From Pyrenopolyporus hunteri (Eukaryota; Ascomycota; Sordariomycetes; Xylariales; Hypoxylaceae): a stretch of DNA of 64,000 nt. The notes under the pieces were generated by a model that was given only the letters and a program-made list of their open reading frames with translations, ran no database searches and was not told where the DNA came from. Shown here piece after piece: positions 23,639 to 34,801 of the stretch (position 1 is its first letter; every line of letters begins with the position of its first letter). The stretch is from contig CADCXC010000006.1 in NCBI GenBank assembly GCA_902806595.1, positions 124,001-188,000 on the forward strand. Direction: 5' to 3'. Both the position numbers and the translations under genes were made by a program.

Positions 23639-24604
23639 ATGCTTAACTGGTCGGCGTCCTTCGGCCCCATGTCTTCAACGGCGATGACCTTTGCTGTCTT
23701 AGCTGCCTCTCTTCCATTAGCCTGGTATGCTGCTACGAATGGTGCGCCTAGTAGACATGGCAGGGTTAGCCCAACGGAAGAACGGGTTGTCGTCATCGGG
23801 GCATCGAGTGGGCTTGGACGCGCCGTAGCGAAGCGGTATGCGGCTCGTGGCGCTCGCGTGTGCCTTGTCGCGCGACGTGAAGAGCAACTGTTGAAGATCG
23901 CGGGGGGGTGTGGAGAGAGGTGTTTCTGGGTTGCTGCGGACTTCAGCGATGCGAGTGATATGGTACGGCTGAGGGAAGCGGTATTCGCCGAGTGGGGCGG
24001 CCTGGACTCTCTCTACGTGTGCGCCGGAGTCTCTGCTGTCCAACCTGTCATGAGTCTGGCCGGCGTGAGGCCCGGGGAGAGCGACGACGCCAGTATCGCC
24101 GGTATTCAAAACGTCGCGGACGTCGCTGCTCGCGCGACCCAGGGCAACGTCTACGGACCCCTCATCGTGGCGGCGACGTTCATCCCCATGCTGATACGTA
24201 CATCAAGTTCGCCTTCTATTCAGCTGGTCTCCTCCGTCGCGGCTGTGGTCCCGGCGCCAACTCGCGCGCTCTACGCAGCCACTAAAGCCTCATCTCTTCT
24301 ACTGTTCCAATCTCTCGCGATCGAGCACCCCGGGATTGCTTTCACATTCATCCTACCGGCAACAATGCAGGGGAACTTCCGTGCTTCCGCTGTCGATGCG
24401 GACCCGGCGCGCGAAGTGGTGGGTCCGAACCAGCATGGACTCGAGGTTGACTACGTAGCGAAGAGGTGCGTAGATGCGATGGACCGGGGGGTGAGAGGCA
24501 ACGTTATCGTGCCTTGGTTCCCCTATGCTATGGCGCATTATTTATACAACATTTGGCCGTCGTTCATCGAGAATCAGGCAAGAAGGAAGTATGATTTCAG
24601 ATAG
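23639..24604 (+). CDS. Short-chain dehydrogenase/reductase, N-terminally anchored, 321 aa
   Basis: NAD(P)-dependent oxidoreductase of the classical SDR family, resembling 11-beta-hydroxysteroid dehydrogenase-type members. A hydrophobic segment at residues 14-30 may anchor it in the ER. Cofactor motif VVVIGASSGLGR (about 50-61); VARR after beta-2 suggests NADPH; the NNAG motif is replaced by VCAG (127-130); catalytic Ser about 198-199 (QLVSSVAA), Tyr212 and Lys216 (YAATK). The tail FPYAMAHYLYNIWP is hydrophobic. Single exon. Substrate unknown. Confidence 0.9.
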   Translation: MLNWSASFGPMSSTAMTFAVLAASLPLAWYAATNGAPSRHGRVSPTEERVVVIGASSGLGRAVAKRYAARGARVCLVARREEQLLKIAGGCGERCFWVAADFSDASDMVRLREAVFAEWGGLDSLYVCAGVSAVQPVMSLAGVRPGESDDASIAGIQNVADVAARATQGNVYGPLIVAATFIPMLIRTSSSPSIQLVSSVAAVVPAPTRALYAATKASSLLLFQSLAIEHPGIAFTFILPATMQGNFRASAVDADPAREVVGPNQHGLEVDYVAKRCVDAMDRGVRGNVIVPWFPYAMAHYLYNIWPSFIENQARRKYDFR

Positions 24605-25962
24605 TTCGGTAAATATAGGTGTCTACCTAGGTATATACCTACTATGTAGGTAGGTACCAGGTAGGTACTGTATTATATTGTCTTGTACGATGCATGCGTA
24701 TTAGATCTTCTCCAGCGAGGTTGACCTGCCTATGGTACGTGATTCCAGCCGATTCATCCAGTCTTCCCGTTGAGACGCAGGTATGTACCTACATACCTAA
24801 ATATGGAGGTACCCACGTGTAAGGTGAGGCACGTTGTTCGATGAATGGATGCTGTTTGTATGTACTACGCAAAGGTCTAATAAAGAAATTGAGGGTGTAG
24901 ATTCTCTGATTGGGGACTGATCCTGATTCTAATGGAAGGTATTGGTATTTGCATTTGTACAAGGAGCAATCGAAACGTTAAAGGAAAAAGGAAAAAAGGA
25001 ACGTCAGATAGCGCAGGTACCTACATGTACCAATGTGGGTACGTAGGTACATAGCAGGCCCCATGCGGCAGAATTTGGCTGATTTTGCACACCGCCTTGA
25101 GAAAAAGTATTTAAAAACTTTCTCCCTCCCTCCAGCTTTGGAAATTTTCTCTTCTTTTTCTTTCCTCATCTTAGTGCACGGGCTTTACGCGTCACAGTGA
25201 GGAGCAATCCGAGTGCGTGTTTTTGCTAGTTGAAAACTATTTACTGACCGCTCCATCTTGGCTTCGGCTGGGATGGGAATTTTTGGAACCCTTTCTCGCT
25301 CGAGATTTCAGCCTATTTTCATCACCATCGGTCCTTGGAGGAGCGAGGCGAGGAAGAGCTGCGTTCAGGGTAGGGGAGATAGGGGGAATGGAGGATACTT
25401 GCCGATCGCAAGAATGGTAGGATGGTGCGATCGGCCAATATCGTGTCCATGCTCGCGTTGGTTCGAGGTAGTGGTTGCCACAACTGTGTTGTGCCAATGC
25501 TTCTCAGGGTATTCCAAGATCCCTCTACTTAAGATCTACCTGCCTAAAGACACGGCCTATCTGAGATATGACATTATACTATATAATATTGTCTTGATCC
25601 AGCGAGCGGCTACATGTAGCTCAACTCGGAACCCTAACGTTCCTATAGTAGGAATGGGGTTTCGCGTAGACTTCACGATAATACCCCCCTATGTATGCGG
25701 CCTTCTAAGCGGCCTTCTAAGCGGCCTTCTAACTTGGGCGAGTGGATTATACGCTGCTTTCGCCATGCCGTGATGCGCCACAACTTGGCGCTGCTTCCTC
25801 TACCCTCCCGAAGTCCGTGATGGCGATACTGGGTATCTACCTACCTAGCTAGGTAGGTAGGAGGCAAGTTATTGGCTCCCTATGCTGGGAGTTCTGGCGG
25901 CGAGGGCAAACGTCGTGTGTCGTGCTACGTAAATAAATATGCATTAGGTACCCAGCGACGCG
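24605..25962. other. Intergenic between convergent genes; 12-bp tandem repeat
   Basis: No gene supported. TACCTAGG clusters at 24628-24670, 24780-24800 and 25835-25862. A perfect threefold GCGGCCTTCTAA repeat lies at 25697-25732. An open frame of 171 codons (25258-25773) covers the latter but shows no domain and a poor composition. Confidence 0.5.
25697..25732 (+). repeat. Three tandem copies of GCGGCCTTCTAA
   Basis: Perfect 12-bp tandem repeat, three units. Confidence 0.85.
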
Positions 25963-26587
25963 TCAGTCCGTAGGGAAACGCGGATCGTAGACACCGTATC
26001 CTTCATCCTCCGTATCACTTTCGACGTTCGGGTCCCCTGGTATATTTTTCTCATCTTTATTGTTATCGCCGTTGCTGCTGCTGCTGCTGTCGTTGTTCTT
26101 CTTATTCTCGTTGTACGCCTCGGCCTCGTTCGCCTTATTGTTCTCGTCATTCGCCGCCCCGCCGATAGGCGTGAAGGCGCTCTTGAAGCCGGATTTTTTG
26201 AACCCTCCCTTCTTGAATCCACCGCCGCTGCTTGTGCTACCCTGGTTCGAATCGCCGCCGAGCTTGATACTAATAAGGCCGTCCGCTTTGGCTTCGGCTT
26301 TCCTGGCGCGCGCTCCTGCGGTTGGATCCTTCACCATCTGCTTCATATCCTTCATTCGTTGGCGGTGGCTATGGTCATAGCTGCCCAGGTGGGCTTCGTA
26401 ATCGTTCATTCGGGAGTAACCCTTAGAACAGAGGTCGCAATAGAAGGATTGCAGGGCGGCGCGCGCCGAGGAGGTCTGCGCTGGTGGAAGCGTCTGATGT
26501 CTCTGTATGCGTTTCGAATTGTTAGCCGGTCGACTACCGTTTGACGCGGGACTGGTGATGGGTAAGGTTGGTATTTACTGGAGGCAT
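25963..26587 (-). CDS. Small Jaz-type C2H2 zinc-finger protein, 2 exons, ~182 aa
   Basis: Exon 1 is only nine bases (26579-26587, MPP), followed by a GTAAAT intron with branch point GGCTAAC and acceptor ATACAG; exon 2 is 25963-26502. The finger YCDLCSKGYSRMNDYEAH..H has C-x2-C-x12-H-x5-H spacing, like the U1/Jaz-type fingers of RNA-binding proteins. A basic helix follows (HRQRMKDMKQMVKD), then a Gly/Lys repeat (GGGFKKGGFKKSGFK), a Ser/Asn-rich low-complexity part, and the acidic end DTEDEGYGVYDPRFPTD. RNA binding is an inference from the finger type. Confidence 0.78.
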
Positions 26588-27161
26588 GTCGGCTAATGGG
26601 GATATGTGCAGCTGGTATTTCCCTGAAAACACGACCGTCTGAGGGTTAGTCGGAATTAAAGCAGTGATTCAAATATCGAGGCGAAGTTGGGAGGTATCTG
26701 ATAGGCGATATAATCGGCGCGCCTGGCCGGTCCTTGTATTCCCACGTGGTAATCGTTTAAAAAGAGAAGATGCGTGGTAGCATCTCAGAAAGGTCTTTTG
26801 AAGTCATCGCGGGGCCTCTACGTACCTAGGTACCTAGGTACTGTACCCACTCCACACACATCCCCACATATGTACCTGCCTACCTACCTAGGCAGGTACC
26901 TTATACGCGTACCTAGGTTATGGTGGGTACCTAGGTACGTATTTGGCTAAGCCCTACCTATAGGTATAACCTTAGGTACCGTATGTCCCGCCTACATGTG
27001 CCTTTTTAGGGCAGCAATAGACCCAAATTTTCCCAACTCCAACATCCAATTTGAAGAAGTGGAAGAGGTGGAAAACAAAATTGTATGGAGGCTTAGGTTC
27101 TTAATAGGCCCGGAATCAATACCCTGATCGCAGAAAGACCGAGGACAGATCTCAGCCTCAC
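26588..27161. other. Divergent promoter with TACCTAGG clusters
   Basis: Upstream of the zinc-finger gene and MCP1. Dense repeat palindromes at 26821-26845 and 26876-26945. No coding frame. Confidence 0.55.
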
Positions 27162-28279
27162 ATGGCGTCCGATCGTCGGGCCTTGAATTCGAAGGCATCG
27201 GAAGAGACGTTAATCTCCCTACTTCAGCTAGATCCTTCGCCCATAGACAATGCGTCCCTCTACGATAAAGAGCTTCCACCTCTCCCCGAAGAAGCACTCG
27301 ACTCCTCCAATGGCACCCGTAGCTCGAACACGGCTCGGGGAGTATCGACTTCTACCTTGGGTCTCAGCGGCAGCGGGCGTGGCCCAATATATTATTGTAC
27401 GATTCCCATCCAATACGACCCCGTCGCCTTGTCGCCTTGCCGCCCGTCGCCCGTCGCCCGAACCAATGAGATTGCGCATTTTACTAACACGCCCGTTGCT
27501 CAGTATCACGAATCCAGCGCTACTCGTCGTATACCTTTTCCTTCTTCGCCGGCCTGCACATCGCCAACACCTCCATATTTCCCTTGATTTACCAGTCTGT
27601 CCCGTACTCCGAGCCTTTTCTTCTCATGGCCCGCGAGCTTTACCAAACCCCCCTGACCGAGCCTGCCCTAGTCGCCCTCCCTGTCCTCGCCCATGTTGCG
27701 TCCGGGGTCGCCATACGGCTGCTGCGCCGGCGCCAGAATCTAAAAAGATATGGCGGCGAGACGCCGGGGATGTGGGCTTTGCATCACGCGAGCTCCGCAT
27801 CCTCGCCGCACCGAAAATCTAACCTAAGTACATGGCCGCCCTTGAGTTATATCTCGGTATCCGGCTACGCTTTTGTCGGGATTCTCGCTTCGCACGTAGG
27901 TATGAACCGTGTCTTGCCCTTAGTCGTCGATGGCGACAGCTCCAATATTGGGCTACAGTTCGTATCTCACGGCTTTGCTCGGCATCCGCTCCCACCCTGG
28001 ATAGCCTACTCGCTGTTGCTGTCCGTTGGCGTGGGTCACATGGTCTGGGGCTGGGCTAAGTGGCTCAATCTAACACCGCCCGCCAACTGGAAGAAGATTA
28101 CCGTTGACAAGAAGCTGCGTAAGAGTCGGCGGCGTGCCTGGTGGGGGATCCAGGCCGTCGCCGCGGCGTTCGCGGCTCTCTGGGCTGCGGGTGGCCTAGG
28201 CGTCGTGGCAAGAGCCGGGCCCGCCGAGGGCTGGCTTGCTACGGTGTATGATAACATCTACATTGCCGTAGGGCATTAG
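27162..28279 (+). CDS. MCP1: Mcp1-like membrane protein (DUF1691), 2 exons, ~336 aa
   Basis: Homologue of yeast Mcp1, a mitochondrial outer-membrane protein that, in yeast, suppresses loss of ER-mitochondria contacts and links to vacuolar Vps13. Exon 1 is 27162-27396, exon 2 is 27504-28279; the junction restores PIYYL-SRIQRYSSYTFSFF. Two DUF1691 halves are visible: HIANTSIFPLIYQSVPYSE.. with HVASGVAIRLLRRR, and SGYAFVGILASHVGMNRVLP followed by FVSHGFARHP..HMVWGWAKWL. The paired histidines in helices resemble the cytochrome-b-like fold of the family. A disordered N-terminus of about 70 residues precedes. A strong antisense open frame is only a shadow. Confidence 0.86.
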
Positions 28280-28952
28280 CCAGATGCTTTCTTTTGAGGT
28301 ATGTGTATACATGTCTTTTTTCCGCATATTAGACAGCATCAGCATCGGCATTAGCACTAGCATCAGCATGGAAATGGGCATGGGCATTAGCGGCTCCCCA
28401 AAGCAATAATTCTCCAAGTCGGTTATTGTCATCTGGAACCATGTGTTTCTCTTATGAATCGTGAAAAGGGGGTAATAGTCGACATGAACGATCGCGCTTC
28501 ATCAACACATAATAGCGGAAACGAAAACGGTATGTCGACTTCAGGCCAACGACCGAGCTCCTTCAGTATTACGTATTCACTTGTTGCCGGTGCTGCTGCC
28601 ACAGTGATTCATGGTAGTTCCGCGGGTAACATGGCACAGTCCAACTTAGGTTTTGTTTGCTTCCTAAATTTTCCCGTATTTACCATCCAACTAAACCCTT
28701 GTGCTTGAGTCCGATTATTGAGTCATTGGTCGTTGGCCCTCTCGTATATGCTACGCACACTGCCGTACGTTCTGGAGCCTCTAGGATACCCTTAATTCCA
28801 TCTTGAAATTAACTAACCCGCGTAGCATCGCGTCCCCGGATCAATCGTAGGAGCTATACGTCGAGAAACTCTGCCTGTATTCCTCGAAGGCGAGAGTTCC
28901 CATATCGGGGACACCGCTCCAATCCCAAATCCTGACTTCGGCCCCAAGTATC
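28280..28952. other. Intergenic with imperfect GCATYA hexamer repeat
   Basis: Bases 28330-28395 consist of imperfect GCATCA/GCATTA/GGCATG units. No convincing gene; the open frame at 28454-28708 has no domain. Confidence 0.45.
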
Positions 28953-29267
28953 ATGTGTACAGACATGGTCCTGTTTGCGACCTGCCCTTCATGCCAGACT
29001 ACCCTAACTCGGCGAGTCATCTATCAACGCGCCTGCGAAGAGGCCATGGACGCCAGCCGCGCTATCGGTAACTTCGCCGTGGCGTACAGCCGCTGCGCCG
29101 AGGGCCTGCGCTGCGAGACTCGCACCAGGCCTTCTATCGAACCCTGCGGCTTCTGCCGATGGCTGGCGTGGGTGCGGAGCCGACGGGACCTTGTCGGCCG
29201 AAATTTCTGGGTGCCGGATAATGCGAAAGTTGGCGATGGGGCGAGCCCATGGACGTCAGAGAATTAG
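28953..29267 (+). CDS. Small Cys-rich hypothetical protein, 104 aa
   Basis: Single-exon frame with CxxC pairs at both ends (CPSC near residue 14 and CGFC near residue 71) plus further Cys (CEEA, RCAEGLRC), so it could bind zinc. No signal peptide. The central ACEEAMDASRAIGNFAVAY looks helical. It resembles a class of short fungal Cys-rich proteins, but I cannot name a function. A chance frame is possible. Confidence 0.5.
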   Translation: MCTDMVLFATCPSCQTTLTRRVIYQRACEEAMDASRAIGNFAVAYSRCAEGLRCETRTRPSIEPCGFCRWLAWVRSRRDLVGRNFWVPDNAKVGDGASPWTSEN

Positions 29268-30258
29268 GGAGGTACAATAATAGGACGGTGGCGGACCAAC
29301 CCGTTAAATAATTAAGGCCCAAGTTGAGGAGGGAAGATAAGCGAAAGAACGGCAGATGTGTTCACAGCAGTAAGAGACCGCATCTTACCTTCCGCCAGAC
29401 GGTATAACCGACCGTAGGACAAACGCGACTCTGTCCAGGTGTGGAGAGAGGCAACGTATCGGCCAGGTACTGATCAGGCGTATAGGCTTCTACCATAAAT
29501 CAGCCCCCTCAGCTCTGCCTCATCCTGCAGTATCGCTATCGCGAGCCGCAGACCTCGAAGAATCCGCCCGCCTATTCCGTCTCTTAGCGCTCGTCCCTTT
29601 ACCGAATACGACATATATTTTAGCGAAGCATCATAGTCCAGGAGCGGCCGTCCCAAGCCAATAAACTTCCTTTTCTTCTCTCTTATCCCCCTAGGGGGTA
29701 CCTAGAAGCAACTATCCCCGTGTTTTCGAGCTAGTAACACAAATACCCCCATTTACTCCCTTCTATATTAGAACTGGAAAAGGCGCTGTTCCGCTTCTTG
29801 CGATGCTGGCCTCCATTTGAACGACATTTAGGTGTACAGACGCGGAATCCGCGTCGATTCGAAGACCGGCTCGCTAATTGCCGGGGACTAAAATTAATAA
29901 TAGGGGTATTAGCGGGAGCTACCGCTACCAGGGCATCTGTGGCAGTGGAATCCCGAGGCTAAGTTTGTCGGTCTCTCTACTTCAACCGCATACTTGCCTA
30001 TATCCCCACGATCCTATAGTCCCGATATCAACAAGAAGCCAAACTGCTTTTACAGGTCCCTGGCGGCGTCTATATTTTAGTGTCTACGTTCGGAACCCTG
30101 TAGTATTACTTCTATTATGCGCTTACATTTTAGCAGCAACCCCCCAACCCCCGTGTCTCCAATGGTTTATAATACAGCAATTAGAATCTACCTTGGGATA
30201 TTACTAGTAACAGTAAGGGCTTTCATGTTATAGGGCGCCCTGCGATCTATTTCACAGT
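29268..30258. other. Intergenic
   Basis: No gene, RNA or repeat cluster that I can support between the Cys-rich protein and the MFS transporter. Confidence 0.4.
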
Positions 30259-31852
30259 TTAGTTCTCGCTCTTTTTGCTTTCCGCCTCCCTCCTCCATGT
30301 AGCACCAAATCTCCACTGCACGGCAACACCTAGCAACGCGACCCCTTGGACGGCAGCACAGATCGTAAATGCTAGACCGACACCGATACCGTTTAGCATT
30401 GGCATCACGAAGCTCGTTCCACCAGCGGCGAAGAGGCATCTGGCGAGGTTCAAACTTGCGCTGGCCGTGGCGCTGCGGTCGGAGAAGATATCGACGAGGT
30501 AGGTTGTGACGATTGATTGTATGGAAACGGCCGTCCAACCCGTGATGAAGGTGGACACGATGGGAACGGCGATGTGGACACGGCCGGGATATTGTATAGT
30601 CCAACCGAAGAGAAGAATGGATAAACACTGAATAACGGAGAACGGTGGGATGAGTCGAAGGCGCGCCTTTTCAAGGGGGAAGTTGTCCTCAGTGTCCGTC
30701 GTGGAACGTGCTAGATTGTTACCTTCTTCGGTCGCGTGGGTTATCCGAGCCTCGTATTTTACTTTGACTCGGCGGTATTCGGCGTCCAAGAGTCTGCCCG
30801 TGATGAGTGTGCCAATCATGGATCCCACCCCATTAGCAATAAAGGTAAGACCGATTTGGGTTTCGCCAAGGCCGTACCGCTCCGCGAAGAGAGAAGACAT
30901 GGCGGTTATACTCATCTGCCAGACGGCGTAGTAAACGGCGAGGAATATGATAATAGGGGTAGCGTGTTTACTAACGAGGATGCGCAACGGCCCAGTAACG
31001 TCAACCCGCTTTCTTGACGCGGGCTCCGGCGGAGTTACTTCTGAATTCCATTTCACCTTGGTGACCCTCTGGTAAATACGTAAGGGATAGGCAGTGACCG
31101 GATTCGATGGCGTCCGACTTCCGTTCGCAACAACCGACTTGGACGTCTCGGGAAGGAGGAGGACCAAGAGAACCAAAAAGACGCCGCTATAAATGGCCAA
31201 GAACACGAAAATTGCCCTCCATCCCAGGGCTCCGGCCAGGGCACCTCCTATGACCGGACCGACCGCAAGAGGCACAAGCAGTCCAGCTTGGGAAATGCCC
31301 ATGAAGCCTCCGCGATCAGCGCGAGTAGTGATATCACCAATCACACCTGACCCGATGGCGATCGTGCTGGCGCTACCCGTACTTTGCAGACATCTCAGTA
31401 CTATGAGGGTGGCGTAGTTTCTCGTCTCTGCGAGGCCGATGCAGGCCCCTAGGAACACCAGAAAAGTACAGCAGTAGGCAACCCGTCGGCCCTTGACGTC
31501 AGATACGGGGCCCCAGAGGCTAGGTGCTATACCCTGAAAAACAAGATACGATGTTACCGTAAGGTTGACGAGCTCTACCGAGACGCCCAAATCGTGGGCG
31601 ATAGCAGGAAGAGCAGGGAAATAAATGTTGGATGCAAACCCAGAGACTAGTTCATGCGTATGAGCTACTCTGGTATGCTACGCACGTAACGACAGAATAG
31701 TAGGTTGGGTACTTACAAGTTGAAGCAGTCGAAACAATGAGTACGATCAACGCTTTTTGCCGCTTATCGAATATGGTGTAGGGCTCTTCCGCGGGTGTCG
31801 GTGATGCCGGTGGCGTGCTTCGGTTTCCCTTCTGATCATCTTCGGCAGCCAT
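30259..31852 (-). CDS. MFS transporter, DHA1 drug:H+ antiporter type, 2 exons, ~507 aa
   Basis: Exon 1 is 31717-31852, exon 2 is 30259-31646; the junction gives STFSGFASNIYFPALPAIA, the classic DHA1 TM1 end. Further signatures: VTSYLVFQGIAPSLWGPVSDVKGRR (loop 2-3), RCLQSTGSASTIAIGSGVIGD, GPVIGGALAGALGWRAIFVFL (antiporter motif C) and LLPETSK after TM6. The C-terminal half carries a long cytosolic loop (TEEGNNLARSTTDTED). Predicted plasma-membrane exporter of drugs, polyamines or small metabolites; substrate unknown. Same strand as the Zn2Cys6 gene 0.5 kb upstream. Confidence 0.9.
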
Positions 31853-32386
31853 TATTCGGTGCAGTTGTGCCGAATCCGACTCCTAGGTTGTGATTTGATT
31901 CGCGATGGTGGCGTCTAAGCAAACATGGAACGGGACTGTCTCAGATATTTATTCCATTAGGGGGCGGAGCTGAGCACCAGTTACCGGCGGAGTTGAGAAG
32001 CTGAGCTCCGGAAGAGCTTGCCAATCAATTGGTGGATCCGCCCGCACTTCCGGACTTGAGCAGCCCCTGACACAAAGCAGCGGGTCTAAGCCTCGACAAA
32101 CCTGGAAACTGATGTTATCCTCAACTTAGACCTCTTAATGATTTCAGACTTCCACATGCATCGCCATGGAATATCTATTGTGGGGGAGAATCCATGGATA
32201 GCTGCACGTCTATTTGCTGGAGTAATATCTCCAAATTAAGGAAAAAAGAAAATATTGCACCCCGATAGCTTTATAATGTCCTGAGTACTGAATTATTCTT
32301 CCCACCTTGGCAAAGTCGTCGCGTTAACCACTACCTACGATATGTGCAGGATTTATAGAGCGCGCGAGCGACCTCTATAACTGGCA
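31853..32386. other. Intergenic, transporter promoter
   Basis: 534 bases between the Zn2Cys6 stop and the transporter start. It contains paired GAGCTGAG-like and CCGGAG motifs (31960-32015), but no conclusive site. Confidence 0.4.
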
Positions 32387-33676
32387 TTATCCGCCATGTG
32401 TGCAGCTGGTTACCGCGTAGATCATTGTTCCGAACTCGTCAATATTTTCCAGCCACTGGTCTACTCTATTACGTCTGTTACGGAGATTAGATTCGTCCAT
32501 GTCCTCAGGAACAGGCCAAAGCTCGTCGATACGGAGGCCCTCCTCGAGCCAGTCAGCTAGATAAATATTATAAGCTATCCCCCAGTCGTGTCGGGTCTTC
32601 GCCGTCCATAAAGACTTGTCCGCCGGAGCGGGTAGTCCGCGTAGTTCGGTGCCAAGAAAAGTCTGAAGACCGTCTTGAGTCGAAAGGGTGCTGTCGAAAA
32701 GATACATTACATACATCGTGCGTCGCTTTGCCTCGGCAGCAATCCAGGATTCCCACCTAGGACGGGCGCGCTGTTGTTCGGCTACGCACATGAGCCCGCC
32801 CCGGCTGCTCGAGCATGCCAGCTCTTGAAGGTTCATCATTGCTTGTCGAAGGAACGGGTTCGCGATCTGCCCCAGTCGGAAGAATAGGACCATAGAGTAG
32901 ATTAGATATGCCTGAAATGCTGCCAACAGAGTGATATCGTCGTACGTCCCTTGTTGCTCGTAGAGGTTGCCCATCTCTCTTTGCAGAACGTCAGCGGCAA
33001 CGCCCTCGCTACCCGGCAGCGGCTTTTCGCAGATGCGGACCAAGCTCAAACAAGTAGAAAGCGGAGGCCGGGTCGAAGTCGCTAAAACCTGGGAGGGATG
33101 CACGAATGGCGGGACCCCACGGCCACGTACAACCAGGGCCACGTACGACTTGAGAAGCCTATAGATGAAGGCAGTGATTGCGGCAGGGTATTCCTTAAGC
33201 TTTTGCCCAGGCACTGGAATATAAGTGTTCAGCCAGCGGTTGCTAATACCATCCACGTCTATGGGGCTGAATAACTCGAGACCTGAGAAATCGAGCACAT
33301 CTAGCGTCGTAGTTGTCGGTTGGCATGCAACGCCCACCACCGAATGGTTCGGAGCATGGTCTGCTACGCATGTGGCCGAGGAACCGTTGCTTGGGCTAGT
33401 GTGACTTACGGCCTCCGTTGGCTCGACGGATGGGCTCCGGATACAAGCGCCGGCGGAGGCCTCGCCCTCAAGGCTTAGCGTAGGAAAGATGCTAGAGGGA
33501 GAGAAAGCGGTGCCGCGGGGGGAGCTTCGGGATGGTAGGTCTTGGGGATAGGAACAAGGTAAGTCCCGTAGGACACACCTGGTGCAGCGCCCGGCTTTGC
33601 GATCACATTTTGCTTTTGCGGCGGAACATGACTGACAGGACTTCTGCCGTGAAGAGGAATACCTAGTCGCTTTCAT
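32387..33676 (-). CDS. Zn2Cys6 transcription factor, single exon, 429 aa
   Basis: Fungal binuclear-cluster regulator. The N-terminal cluster is CQSCSAAKAKC-x6-CTRC-x6-C (residues about 15-42), with spacing 2-6-6-2-6. After a Ser/Pro-rich linker, the C-terminal part (LSLVRICEKPLPGSEGVAADVL, TLLAAFQAYLIYSMVLFF, AEAKRRTMYVMYLFDSTLS) is the usual regulatory region of short Zn2Cys6 proteins near metabolite clusters. It lies between two MFS transporter genes and could regulate one of them; this is positional inference only. Confidence 0.88.
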   Translation of the reverse strand: MKATRYSSSRQKSCQSCSAAKAKCDRKAGRCTRCVLRDLPCSYPQDLPSRSSPRGTAFSPSSIFPTLSLEGEASAGACIRSPSVEPTEAVSHTSPSNGSSATCVADHAPNHSVVGVACQPTTTTLDVLDFSGLELFSPIDVDGISNRWLNTYIPVPGQKLKEYPAAITAFIYRLLKSYVALVVRGRGVPPFVHPSQVLATSTRPPLSTCLSLVRICEKPLPGSEGVAADVLQREMGNLYEQQGTYDDITLLAAFQAYLIYSMVLFFRLGQIANPFLRQAMMNLQELACSSSRGGLMCVAEQQRARPRWESWIAAEAKRRTMYVMYLFDSTLSTQDGLQTFLGTELRGLPAPADKSLWTAKTRHDWGIAYNIYLADWLEEGLRIDELWPVPEDMDESNLRNRRNRVDQWLENIDEFGTMIYAVTSCTHGG

Positions 33677-34042
33677 AGCTTATGACGGCTCGGGGGTGCT
33701 TCCTTTCGAGTGCGGTTAATAATTATGGCGATCTCTAGAGAGTGGAAAGCCGTTCAATGGCCGCGGCCAGCACACGCCGGGGGGGGGAGTGAGAGGGGGG
33801 AGAAAATGTGCATCTCATACCTAAGTACCTAGGTAGGTAGGTAGGTAGGTAGGTAGGTAAGCCCCCAAGCCATGGAATATTTTAGAGAGACGGATGATAT
33901 GTTTTTTTCGATCACGAATCTACATGCGAGTTGGTGGAAGTAGGTACCTAGGTACCTAAGTCGATAGGGCGGATCACGGGCATTCGGGCCAGGATATGTG
34001 TGGGTACCTGCCTGCGTCCACCTACACACCTACACTAGCAGA
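33677..34042. other. Intergenic with TAGG tandem run
   Basis: A run of TAGG units at 33826-33860 and a second cluster at 33940-33962. No gene. Confidence 0.6.
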
Positions 34043-34311
34043 AGGACGTCAAAAAAAGTGGCGCACTACCAAAACGCTTCAATTCCATCAATATCAAACC
34101 ATACTTTAATATTTTATCTTTAATCTCGAAAATTCATATTATTATCTTGTTTTAAAATTTCAAGAATTTTATAAACTATTATATAAATTATAAATATATT
34201 ATACTAGTTAGTTTTTAATATTTTATCTATTTTTTGGGCGGATATAAATTTTATTATTTTAAGTTACTTAGTATTTATTGTTACGGGGTGCGCCAGTTAT
34301 TTTGACGTCCT
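34043..34311. mobile_element. AT-rich 269-bp element with ~24-bp terminal inverted repeats
   Basis: The ends AGGACGTCAAAA... (34043 onward) and ...TTTTGACGTCCT (to 34311) are inverted copies over about 24 bases (AGGACGTCAAAAWAA-TGGCGCAC, about three mismatches). The interior, about 34080-34280, is roughly 80% A+T and rich in TpA, far from the surrounding composition. There is no coding capacity. This fits a small MITE that has been mutated by repeat-induced point mutation; no clear target duplication is visible. Confidence 0.7.
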
Positions 34312-34801
34312 CCTGACTAGGTGCCTACCCGCTATCGTTGTATTGTACAGGTACCTACCTACCTACCACCTACGTACTGTACCTACCTAGCTACCTAGGT
34401 ACCTGGGTAAGTAGGTAGGTAGGTACCTAGGTAGCATCGGGGAGCGTCGGGTCCCTCCAAGGCGCGCCCTTTCTGTCGGTTCACGACTCAACATACAACT
34501 TTCTTCTCATGCCCCGCAGAACTTGCGATACTCAGTGTCGTTTTAACGCGGCCGGCTCATCCATATTTGTCGCTTCAACATGGCCTTAGACACCATATGA
34601 GTACCTGCAGAACCAAAACAAGACCTTGGCGCCCACCAATACCCTGCCCAAGTAGGCATTTAAGATGGATAGATACCTGTGTAATATAAGACTACATTCT
34701 ACGCCGCGGACGACATATACCTACCTAGGCACCTATCTAGGTGTCTACCTGTATTAACTGTTAGACTTGCCTGGATATTCTCAAAACTGGAATCCAACGG
34801 C
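34312..34801. other. Intergenic with TACCTAGG cluster
   Basis: Dense repeat at 34349-34437, one of the longest in the window, and another at about 34720-34745. No gene. Confidence 0.6.

Noticed and set aside
25258..25773. 171-codon open frame with GLLS repeats
   Set aside because: The repeats come from a 12-bp tandem repeat and the rest has no domain or codon-like composition.
27228..27822. Overlapping frames within and opposite MCP1 exon 1, intron and exon 2
   Set aside because: Shadows of the MCP1 gene; the spliced frame explains the conserved sequence.
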